DNA of 60,422 nt from NCBI GenBank assembly GCA_964372115.1, contig CAYJPN010000032.1, positions 1 through 60,422 of the forward strand, read 5' to 3'. Each line of letters starts with the position of its first letter. The first letter of the stretch is position 1. Source of the stretch: CG2-30-36-16 sp964372115 (GTDB lineage: Bacteria > Bacteroidota > Ignavibacteria > Ignavibacteriales > Ignavibacteriaceae). A program made the translations under genes and the position numbers. The notes below the pieces were generated by a model, which was not told the origin of the DNA, searched no databases, and worked only from the letters and a program-made list of their open reading frames with translations. This document shows positions 53,056 through 60,422 of the stretch, one piece after another.

Positions 53056-54087
53056 ATGAAGAAAATAATTTTTACATTAATGGCTTTTGCGATGTGCCTG
53101 TCCGGTGTAAGTTATGCACAACTTGACAGAAGTACTTCGAAGGTAGGCACCACAGCAGCCCAATTCTTAAAAATAGGCGCAGGCGCGCGCGCAATAGGTA
53201 TGGGCGGCGCATATACCGCGTTAAGTAATGATATCTACTCGATATATTATAATCCAGCCGGTATTGCGCAAACCACGGAAAGCGCCCAGGTAACCTTTAG
53301 CCATGCGCAATGGTTAGCAAGTATTAATTACGATTTTGCAGCCGCTTCAATAAATCTTCAGGATTTTGGTGTGTTATTTATGAGTTTAACTTCGCTCGGG
53401 GTTCCCGAAGATAAAGTTAGAACTTTTGAATTCCCTGAAGGTGACGGCCGTGTTTGGGATGCAACTTCGCTTGCTATCGGTATCGGTTTTGCAAAAAAAT
53501 TAACCGAAAATTTTTCAATCGGTTTCCAGGCAAAATATATCCGCGAGGCTATCTGGAATACAAGCGCAAACGGTTTTGCGATTGATTTTGGAACGTATTA
53601 CGTAACTCCGTTTAACGATCTTGTTATCGGTGCAGCCGTTTCCAATTTCGGTTCTAAAATGCAGTTAGATGGTCGTGAGCTTTTGTTTAATTACGATCCT
53701 AATGGCAACCCAGACACCGGGCCAAATAACGTTGTTTCCCGCTTCGAAACAGGGCAATTTGATATTCCGCTTACCTTCCGTATTGGTTTAGCAATGGATG
53801 TCATTCGTTCCCGTTATATTCGTGTAACCACAGCAGTGGATGCTACTCATCCGAATGATAATACCGAATACTTAAACTCGGGTATTGAAGTTGGTTATGA
53901 TGAAATGATATTTCTTCGTGCCGGTTACAAATCGTTATTTTTAAGAGACAGCGAGCAGGGATTAACATTCGGCGGCGGTTTAAATTATAAATTCAGCGAT
54001 CAGTTTGCTGTGTTTATAAACTACGGCTGGGCAGATTACGGCAGATTGGAAAACATCCAGTTTGTTGATATTGGAATGAAGTTTTAA
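53056..54087 (+). CDS. PorV/PorQ-family outer-membrane barrel
   Basis: The 343-aa protein has a signal peptide ending VSYAQ, then the family signature FLKIGAGARAIGMGGAYTAL followed by SIYYNPAGIAQ. The remainder is a FadL-like barrel ending VDIGMKF. PorV shuttles T9SS cargo from the translocon to the attachment complex in known systems, and PorQ-like relatives share the same start. Either role fits. It is the last gene of the TonB receptor-surface protein-barrel run and links that run to type IX export. A strong terminator follows. Confidence 0.88.
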   Translation: MKKIIFTLMAFAMCLSGVSYAQLDRSTSKVGTTAAQFLKIGAGARAIGMGGAYTALSNDIYSIYYNPAGIAQTTESAQVTFSHAQWLASINYDFAAASINLQDFGVLFMSLTSLGVPEDKVRTFEFPEGDGRVWDATSLAIGIGFAKKLTENFSIGFQAKYIREAIWNTSANGFAIDFGTYYVTPFNDLVIGAAVSNFGSKMQLDGRELLFNYDPNGNPDTGPNNVVSRFETGQFDIPLTFRIGLAMDVIRSRYIRVTTAVDATHPNDNTEYLNSGIEVGYDEMIFLRAGYKSLFLRDSEQGLTFGGGLNYKFSDQFAVFINYGWADYGRLENIQFVDIGMKF

Positions 54088-54112
54088 TTTGTTTCAAAAA
54101 TAATTATTCAAT

Positions 54113-54142
54113 GAGGCTGTTCTAATTTAGGCAGCCTCTTTT
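54113..54142 (+). terminator. Rho-independent terminator after the PorV/PorQ-like gene
   Basis: GAGGCTG (54113-54119), a 12-nt loop, CAGCCTC (54132-54138), then TTTTTT. It lies just 9 bp before the next start codon. Confidence 0.9.
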
Positions 54143-54150
54143 TTGTTGTT

Positions 54151-54867
54151 ATGTTGTTAAAGAATAAAATTACAAAAGTAAATAAGCTGCTCATCGATAA
54201 ATTCGGCGTGCCGCCGCGTCCCGAAGTTCCCCCCGATCCCGTTGATATGCTCATCGCCACTATTTTGTCCCAAAATACAAATGATAAAAATTCTTATAAA
54301 GCTTTTACTAACTTAAAAACTAAATTTAAAAATTGGCGGCAAGTTGCACTACTCTCTCAAAATGAAATTGAAAAAGAAATAAAAATTGCCGGACTCGGCA
54401 AGCAAAAATCAAAAGCTATAAAAAACTTTTTATCATCTATTCTTGCAGACAAAGGAGAAATATCTCTCAACCATATTAAATTTGAAAAAAATGATATAAT
54501 CATAAACGAACTTACGAACTATGATGGTGTTGGGGTTAAAACTGCAAGCTGTGTTTTGCTGTTTGCTTTACACAGAAATGTTTGTCCGGTTGATACTCAC
54601 GTGCATCGCACTGTTAATAGACTAAAAATTGTTACTGCTTCCACACCGGATAAAACATTTTGGAAACTGAATGCACATATGCCGGAAGATATCGCTCATC
54701 AATTTCATACAAACTTAATTCGTCTCGGCAGGGAAATATGTAAACCATCCAACCCGTTTTGCGCAGTATGCCCGTTATTAAAAATTTGTGAATATGAAGA
54801 AAAAAATCAGTCCGAACCAGGTGTGATAAAAACAAACGATTTTATGCTTCTTGATAGTGTGAAATAA
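54151..54867 (+). CDS. Endonuclease III-like DNA glycosylase with iron-sulfur cluster
   Basis: The 238-aa HhH-GPD protein starts ILSQNTNDKNSYKAF (about 38-52). The hairpin-helix-hairpin with catalytic Lys130 is YDGVGVKTASCVL, and the catalytic Asp148 is in CPVDTHVHRTVNRL. The Fe-S cluster cysteines follow the endonuclease III spacing Cx6Cx2Cx5C (197, 204, 207, 213). The role is base-excision repair of oxidised pyrimidines. It is slightly longer at the C-terminus than E. coli Nth (211 aa). The motif GVGVKTA instead of GVGRKTA suggests a subfamily divergent from classic Nth. The EamA gene starts 1 bp later. Confidence 0.9.
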   Translation: MLLKNKITKVNKLLIDKFGVPPRPEVPPDPVDMLIATILSQNTNDKNSYKAFTNLKTKFKNWRQVALLSQNEIEKEIKIAGLGKQKSKAIKNFLSSILADKGEISLNHIKFEKNDIIINELTNYDGVGVKTASCVLLFALHRNVCPVDTHVHRTVNRLKIVTASTPDKTFWKLNAHMPEDIAHQFHTNLIRLGREICKPSNPFCAVCPLLKICEYEEKNQSEPGVIKTNDFMLLDSVK

Positions 54868-54868
54868 G

Positions 54869-55726
54869 ATGTGGGTATTATTTGCATCTCTAAACCCATT
54901 CGCTGAAGCATTTCGTGGCGTATTCAGCAAACGAGCATCGAAAAGGGTTGATTCGCTGCTTGTGTCATGGTTTAATAATTTTATTCCGCTCATATTTTTT
55001 TCACCCGTTATTTTTATTGAAGAGCTTAAATTTAATCATGAATTTTTTCTTGCGGTTTTTATTTCGGGAGCAATTAACATAATAGCAGTGCTTCTTTACC
55101 ATCGCGCAATATCAAAAGGGGATATCTCGGTCGTTGTACCGATGATGAGTTTTACGCCGTTATTTTTATTAATTATGTCTCCACTGATAGTGGGCGAATT
55201 TCCGGATGCACCGGGTGTAGCGGGAATAATTTTAATAGTAGTTGGTTCGTATTTATTAAATATAAACTTAAAAAAGCGCAGCATATTTGATCCATTTAAA
55301 GCGCTTATAAAAGAAAAAAGTACAAGGTATATGCTTATAGTATCTTTTATATGGAGTATTTCGGCAAACTACGATAAGATTGGAATCAGTTCTTCATCAA
55401 CATATCAATATATTTTTTTTGTTAATTTATTTATCTCCACCGGCGTTACGATAATACTTTTTGTTAAGAAAAAATTTTCCGTTGCGGCAATAAAATTAGA
55501 ATGGAAAAACCTTTTGCCTGTAGGGCTTTTAACATGTCTCGCTTTTATTTTGCACATGACGGCTTTATCGCTTACGTACGTAGCGTATGTAGTTGCTTTA
55601 AAAAGAATGTCGGGAATGATCTCTGTATTTCTCGGTTATTTTTTTCTAAAGGAAGCAAATATTAGTCAACGGTTACTCGGTTCCGCTATTATGTTCATCG
55701 GTGTTTTGTTTATCGTTTTGTTTTAA
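54869..55726 (+). CDS. EamA/DMT-superfamily permease
   Basis: The 285-aa inner-membrane protein has about ten hydrophobic helices in two EamA repeats. The first has YHRAISKGDISVVVPMMSFT (about 72-91) followed by GIILIVVGSYLL. The second has the corresponding ALSLTYVAYVVALKRMSG and a C-terminal LLGSAIMFIGVLFIVLF. The substrate is unknown; relatives export metabolites or small amines. It starts 1 bp after the glycosylase stop and is probably co-transcribed. Confidence 0.88.
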   Translation: MWVLFASLNPFAEAFRGVFSKRASKRVDSLLVSWFNNFIPLIFFSPVIFIEELKFNHEFFLAVFISGAINIIAVLLYHRAISKGDISVVVPMMSFTPLFLLIMSPLIVGEFPDAPGVAGIILIVVGSYLLNINLKKRSIFDPFKALIKEKSTRYMLIVSFIWSISANYDKIGISSSSTYQYIFFVNLFISTGVTIILFVKKKFSVAAIKLEWKNLLPVGLLTCLAFILHMTALSLTYVAYVVALKRMSGMISVFLGYFFLKEANISQRLLGSAIMFIGVLFIVLF

Positions 55727-55930
55727 ACAATTACTGCATCGCAGAAAACTTCTTAAATTCTACACTTAAATCTTCTTCATAAATATTATGAAATCCAACA
55801 TAATCTTTCGCTGCCAATAGCTGAAATCAATAATAGAATTATCTAAATAAAATTAATATTGCAGCGTGGTTTAATTTTCGAATGAGGGGATTGAAGTTTA
55901 TGTTTTGTGGAAAACAATTAGCAAAAAAAA

Positions 55931-55953
55931 AGCCCCCATCCAAAAGGACAGGG
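55931..55953 (-). terminator. Terminator of the second C25 peptidase gene
   Basis: CCCCATCC (55934-55941), loop AAAA, GGACAGGG (55946-55953) form an 8-bp stem with G-U pairs. On the minus strand a T9 run follows. Confidence 0.75.
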
Positions 55954-55968
55954 ACTCGAATTAGCTGA

Positions 55969-58900
55969 TTATTTTATCAACAACATCTTTTTAACTGAAC
56001 TAAAGTTACCACTTACACCGGCAGCGTTTATTTGATAGAAATATGTACCGCTTGCAAGATTGGCACCGTTAAATTGCAGTTTGTAATAACCTGCATCTTT
56101 TTGTTCGCTTATTAAAATATCAATCACTTCACCAAGCGAGTTGAAAACAGTAATAGTAACTTGAGATTTTTCAGGAACAGCATAATCAATAACTGTTGAG
56201 GGATTAAAAGGATTCGGATAATTTTGCTCTAATACAAAACTATTAGGTTTACCAACCTCAACTTCAACAGAATTGCTGTAATCCGATTTACCGTCAAAAT
56301 CTACCTGTTTAATTCTGTACTGGTATTTACCCGGTTTTAAGTTTTTATCTGTAAAAGTATACTTTGATATTTCTGTAGAACTGCCTTTCCCTTGAATCCA
56401 TCCGGCTTCAATCCAATTATCAGATTCAAATTTCTTTTCAATTTTGAATCCCATATTGTTGGTTTCCGTCGCGGTTTCCCAATTCAGAATCGCATCATTT
56501 CTTACACCGACAGCTTCGAAGGAAGTCAGTTCCACCGGTATTGCCTGGATAGTCATGGCAACCGGTACAGTAACAGTTGGATTAACCGGATCGTTACTCG
56601 TAATTACCATATCCATAGCGTAATTACCGCTCGGGTAATCTTCACTCTGGAAAGTTAATTCAATTGCTGTGCTGTTTCCGTTGTAAATTGTTCCATTCAT
56701 ACTGCCGCCGCTAACTAACCAATCGGGTTCTGCAGCAATTTGAACCGCAAGATTATTTTTTATGTAAGCCGCATCGTACGCAATTTGCAAGCCATCGGTA
56801 CCATTAGCATTTTCGATACCAACAGTAGCGCCATCCAATGTACCGGTTACGTTGTTGTAATAAATCATTATCTTACCACTTGAGTAAAGCACTACCTGGA
56901 AAGTATATGATGCCGTACCGGAATATCTTTGGTAGTTAGTCCACTGGATAATCATCTTATTGCCGTCCTGTTTGTAATGAACGGTTCCGGGTGATTTTGC
57001 GTCAAGGTCATCCCAGAAGGGGCAAATAATTTCATCAGGAGCGCCTGCGGTAGGAATGGACGTATTTGTAAACGTATTTGTTGTAATAGGCGCAAATGTA
57101 ATATACCCGTTTGATGACAAATAAACATCGGTTTTTGTTCCGGCGTAAAATTTAAAGTTAAAACCAAGATTTATTGGTCCGGCGTAACCTTCATCGGTTG
57201 CGTTAAATGTTCCGGTCGGAACCCAGTTGGTAACAAGTGTGCCCGTTGCGGAGATGTCATTCCAAACATAAGCAGGACCGTTCGGTTCATCGCTGTCAAT
57301 CCACTCGTAACCAAAGTTATCAGGTCCGCCCGATCCTTTTATTGATTGACCGAATTTTATTTCGGTTGAATTTTTATCAATAATTTCAGCGCCTTGATTT
57401 TTGGGAGACAAGGGAAGAATGCGTGCGCCGATAATTCCGTTAGGGAATGTGTTGTTGGCAAATTGAATATCATAGTCTAAGGTAGATGGATCAGCAGTGA
57501 TATTGTTTACCCAAACCGTATCAACTTCAACAGTGCCCTGACTCATAACACAACTTAACGAAGCAGGAGTAACCGAAATAGACGGAGCCTGCAATGTGGA
57601 CGCATTTGCTCCGTTGGAGATAGGAGAATTATTATTCCATAAATCTTGTGCTTTTACTGCAAAATAGTATGGCGTTGCAGCAGTTAAGTTCGGAATTGAA
57701 AATGATTTTGGCGTACCCGCGGTATCGGATTGATTACCGTAAACGATGCGAGTTGCGGCATTAAAATCATTATCGTTTAATATAGGATTTGTTGAGTAAC
57801 GAATATCGTAACTTACAATTCCGCCGAAGGTGGAATCATACGGAGCCGACCAGTTCAAAGTTAATGTGGTTGAAGTAGGGCTGCCTGCCGAAAGATCTGT
57901 AATCGCTTCAGGTGGGGTAGTATCGGGTAATACAACTTTTTTTGTAGATAAAGAAGGATCGCCCATCAAGTTGTACATTTCGAGATAACGAAGTGTTGTT
58001 GAACCGGGAGTAACCGTTCCGCCGTAGTAGTTAACAAAGTATAATTTCCCCTTGTCGAACATCGGGGTTACTTTTGTAAGGTTATCATCAAATAATGCTT
58101 TTATAATTCCTCTTTCGAGTATATCATCTTCATCCCAGTAAGAGTTTACCGAAGAGCCGTAAAAGCTTGAAGCTCCGTGAGGAATTCTTAACCATGTTTC
58201 ACCGAAAGATTCGGTAAGATGGTAAGAACCTGTTACACACGCGAAAGAATATACAAATGGGTAAACAGTATTTGTTAAAGCGGAAACCTGGCTTTGGCTA
58301 AGCGGCGGACCATCTGCCCACGAGGTTTCTGAACCGTGCCCCGAGTAAATTGCAAAAATCTGGTTGTCATTTAACGCGTTAATCGATTGCTGGGTTGTTG
58401 CACCGGCATGAGAGTACAATTTTAAGTTGGTGTAATTGTTTGGTCCGAAGTAGGTATCAATAACAAAATTATGTGTGCCTTCAGAAATAGAATAATTATC
58501 GGTGGAGGCAAAAAATACATTTTTCTTTGTAAGTGTGCCTATGTAATTTTCCATGAAAATTGTTTTGTCGATAGCATTCTGCAATTGAGATGTATTAGCT
58601 ATTGAAAATCTGCCAATAGAAGCATCAGCGAGATAATCGCTTCCTTCTAACTGAACATAATTTAAATCGGTATGAGGCGAACCTTCGCCGGTTCCGATCC
58701 ATGCTGGTATTTTATCTACATCACCGACAAGCAAAATAAACTCAGGTTTGGTCCCCGGGTTGTTATATCTATTTTGAATAAATGTTTTTATTGCGGTTGT
58801 TGTTGTGCCTGCTTCACCGGTTGTAAAAAGCTCAACATTGTAGCCGATGCTGTTTTTGTGCGCAATAAAAGGAGCTAAAATTGTTTCATATTCGGGAGCC

Positions 58901-59586
58901 GTAATAATTAAATAATTGGACAACAATCTTATCGAACCGGCTTCAAAATTTACAAACAAAGTTTGAAGATATTCATTGTAGATTTTTGAATGCTCATTAA
59001 CTTTTTCGACCGGAGAAGACAACTTTATCTTATACTCGCCATGCTCTACCAATGTTAATAATTTTTCAGAAGGTTTGTAAGCGAACGGATAAATTGTTAC
59101 GGTAACGCCTTTAACACCGCCGAGTACAAAAGGTTCGGAAATTTTTATTCCTGTTTGTACTGCATCGCCGTTTGAAGCGTAATATTCTTTATCATAATCA
59201 AATGGTCTGTCTTTCAAAGAATTTGTTTTTAACCACGGGCTCTGATAAGGGAAAATATGGTTATCTAAATTTTCGCTGCGTTTTACTTCCTGATTAACGG
59301 CGGATGAAATATTAGTTTCATTATCGTTAATCATTAGATTAAACGAAATTTGTGGTAAACACGGACGACCCGGATGGTTAACAATTCCATAGTCAGGAAT
59401 TTCTAACGATACAAATTCCATTCCGCCATTATACATTGTTTTTGTTGAGTAAGAAGGGAGGTTAAGTTGAATAACATAACCGTCTGTGGTTTTAGTAAGA
59501 TTTATTCCCTCGGGAGCTTGAGCGTATAAATTAGACAAGCCGAAAGAGAAAATTAAAAAGAAAAAAAAGAAGTAAGCTTTCCTCAT
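55969..59586 (-). CDS. Second gingipain-type C25 cysteine peptidase, T9SS cargo
   Basis: The 1205-aa protein has a signal peptide (to about 23, LYAQ) and a propeptide (about 24-220). The C25 catalytic domain has His417 in IYSGHGSETSW and Cys450 in YSFACVTGSY. A fibronectin-III domain follows (about 556-655), then a nidogen-like/anchor beta domain (about 795-945: GPINLGFNFKFYAGTK, ICPFWDDLDAKSPGT). A linker and T9SS sorting domain complete it (about 1120-1205: LEQNYPNPFNPSTVIDYA, ending KKMLLIK). It matches the 40746-44480 protein domain by domain. The shared middle domains are very similar (FNATDEGYAGP versus YNATDEGYAGP). It is a predicted surface protease and stands alone on the minus strand. 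Confidence 0.92.
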   Translation of the reverse strand: MRKAYFFFFFLIFSFGLSNLYAQAPEGINLTKTTDGYVIQLNLPSYSTKTMYNGGMEFVSLEIPDYGIVNHPGRPCLPQISFNLMINDNETNISSAVNQEVKRSENLDNHIFPYQSPWLKTNSLKDRPFDYDKEYYASNGDAVQTGIKISEPFVLGGVKGVTVTIYPFAYKPSEKLLTLVEHGEYKIKLSSPVEKVNEHSKIYNEYLQTLFVNFEAGSIRLLSNYLIITAPEYETILAPFIAHKNSIGYNVELFTTGEAGTTTTAIKTFIQNRYNNPGTKPEFILLVGDVDKIPAWIGTGEGSPHTDLNYVQLEGSDYLADASIGRFSIANTSQLQNAIDKTIFMENYIGTLTKKNVFFASTDNYSISEGTHNFVIDTYFGPNNYTNLKLYSHAGATTQQSINALNDNQIFAIYSGHGSETSWADGPPLSQSQVSALTNTVYPFVYSFACVTGSYHLTESFGETWLRIPHGASSFYGSSVNSYWDEDDILERGIIKALFDDNLTKVTPMFDKGKLYFVNYYGGTVTPGSTTLRYLEMYNLMGDPSLSTKKVVLPDTTPPEAITDLSAGSPTSTTLTLNWSAPYDSTFGGIVSYDIRYSTNPILNDNDFNAATRIVYGNQSDTAGTPKSFSIPNLTAATPYYFAVKAQDLWNNNSPISNGANASTLQAPSISVTPASLSCVMSQGTVEVDTVWVNNITADPSTLDYDIQFANNTFPNGIIGARILPLSPKNQGAEIIDKNSTEIKFGQSIKGSGGPDNFGYEWIDSDEPNGPAYVWNDISATGTLVTNWVPTGTFNATDEGYAGPINLGFNFKFYAGTKTDVYLSSNGYITFAPITTNTFTNTSIPTAGAPDEIICPFWDDLDAKSPGTVHYKQDGNKMIIQWTNYQRYSGTASYTFQVVLYSSGKIMIYYNNVTGTLDGATVGIENANGTDGLQIAYDAAYIKNNLAVQIAAEPDWLVSGGSMNGTIYNGNSTAIELTFQSEDYPSGNYAMDMVITSNDPVNPTVTVPVAMTIQAIPVELTSFEAVGVRNDAILNWETATETNNMGFKIEKKFESDNWIEAGWIQGKGSSTEISKYTFTDKNLKPGKYQYRIKQVDFDGKSDYSNSVEVEVGKPNSFVLEQNYPNPFNPSTVIDYAVPEKSQVTITVFNSLGEVIDILISEQKDAGYYKLQFNGANLASGTYFYQINAAGVSGNFSSVKKMLLIK

Positions 59587-60368
59587 TCTTTGTTCCTCGA
59601 TGTTTAGTTGGTGGTTAATTAATATGTTTCTTTCACTTTTCAGGAAGAAAATTTAGTTCTCAAAAGCATAAGGTTAAATTTTTACAGCGTACTAAATCGT
59701 TCAGCAAATTATTTTCATTGGATTTCAAATTTATATACCCCATTCAATTTCCATATTCGTTTAGTACAAATCGGTACTTAAAGGAGGAGGAGCATTGAAG
59801 AAAAATATCCAAGAACGAAATCAGTATTTGATAAAAAAGTTATCCCAAACTTAACAGAAATATGCTGAATTCTCAAATATTTTGGGAGAATAAATAATGG
59901 CAGAAGCCAAATCAAAGAAGACGGTTTAAACAGACATATTCCACTGGCAACTTTGCAAAAATAACTCTCGGGTAATCCGGCATTATTTGCATGGCGCTTA
60001 AAAAGAATAAAATGATTTTGCAGGATTTTTCGAAATCGCTGTTTTTCTTCTATACCATAAAAATATAATTTTGCAGTTTATAAAAAAGTTGAATAGTTTA
60101 ACAAAAATAAATTTGATTAATGTCAGCACGTGTTGGAACTGCAGTTTATGTGTTTTTATAATATGGCACTCACCTTGAATTCTGTTTTTAATTATGTTTG
60201 AAAATATGCATTATTGGTAAAGGTGCTATTCATTTAATGATTTTTGTTAAAATAAAAAGGAAGATAGAATTGAAAGGATTATATAGCAAAAAACGCTAAT
60301 GGTAAATAATATCTATATAAATGAGAATTTTAGTTTGACCCGACTTAAGAAATATCTTAATTATGAAG
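59587..60368. other. 782-bp right-hand region without a convincing gene
   Basis: It begins with the C25 gene promoter region on the minus strand. A strong ribosome-binding-like AAAGGAGGAGG at 59778-59788 is followed by a TTG that would start only a 19-codon frame (MKKNIQERNQYLIKKLSQT). Later frames (MAEAKSKKTV, then stop) are equally short and look like broken pieces of small genes. The remainder is AT-rich with no clear gene or RNA. Confidence 0.55.
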
Positions 60369-60421
60369 GGTAGTGTAAAAATGATTGTGTAAATGGTTAC
60401 CCCGGGTGTATCGCGGAACGG
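60369..60421. repeat. Right copy of the 53-bp inverted repeat
   Basis: This is the exact reverse complement of 1-53. The repeat runs out of the window at this end, with only the last base (60422) beyond the match. Confidence 0.85.
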
Positions 60422-60422
60422 A

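Overview
The window looks like a piece of an uncultured member of the Ignavibacteria or a close relative in the Bacteroidota/Chlorobi lineage. It is AT-rich. Five secreted proteins end in the type IX secretion (T9SS) sorting domain with the motif QNYPNPFNPST, which is very common in that group. Signal peptides often end in AQ, and TonB receptors with carboxypeptidase-like N-terminal domains and a PorV/PorQ-type barrel are present. The assignment is an inference from gene content, not a phylogeny. A 53-bp sequence at the left edge (1-53) recurs exactly, inverted, at the right edge (60369-60421). The window is therefore probably bounded by two oppositely oriented copies of a repeated element, plausibly insertion-sequence tips.

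Left part, 1-12.4 kb, is accessory-like. It starts with a truncated gene end (1-225). A minus-strand block follows: a small helical exported protein, a broken four-helix membrane protein gene, and a tightly packed four-gene operon encoding a LolD-like ATPase, an FtsX/MacB-type permease, a LolA-like periplasmic protein and an outer-membrane barrel. A dead IS4-family element (5446-6766) sits 30 bp upstream of that operon. From 6.8 to 8.8 kb there is a decayed island next to tRNA-Ser(GCT). It holds a 58-aa protein, a gene-poor stretch with tandem and scattered repeats, an excisionase-like HTH gene with an in-frame stop, and a GIY-YIG nuclease gene lying exactly between the tRNA and a second copy of the tRNA 3' part. 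Next comes a three-gene minus-strand operon for a ZnuD-like TonB receptor, a lipoprotein and a small Cys/His-containing membrane protein.

Middle part, 12.5-31.4 kb, is mostly plus-strand housekeeping genes: glutaryl-CoA-dehydrogenase-like acyl-CoA dehydrogenase, guaB, a glycosyltransferase, purD, a DnaE-like polymerase cut off after its PHP and palm regions, a PabB-PabC fusion, an isoprenoid and phosphotransferase run (fni, polyprenyl synthase, HPr, enzyme I), a second run (prmC, dtd, a phosphatase-superfamily metalloenzyme, comEC), and purE.

Right part, 31.6-60.4 kb, is dominated by the cell surface and T9SS. It has three tandem T9SS cargo proteins (31.6-37.5 kb), a TPR lipoprotein with a DUF58 protein, a SulP transporter pseudogene with several deletions, and a single-PAS protein. 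It also has two large minus-strand gingipain-type (C25) peptidases with the same domain order, glmM, a plus-strand trio (TonB receptor, 1184-aa surface protein, PorV/PorQ-like barrel), an endonuclease III homologue and an EamA permease. The PorV-like barrel and the cargo proteins point to active type IX secretion, although the core T9SS machinery is not in this window.

The most unusual features are the tRNA-Ser/GIY-YIG unit, the inverted repeat at the window ends, the cluster of degenerate repeats at 7.5-7.75 kb, the truncated PHP/palm polymerase, and the number of clearly broken genes (IS4 transposase, HTH gene, SulP, four-helix membrane protein).
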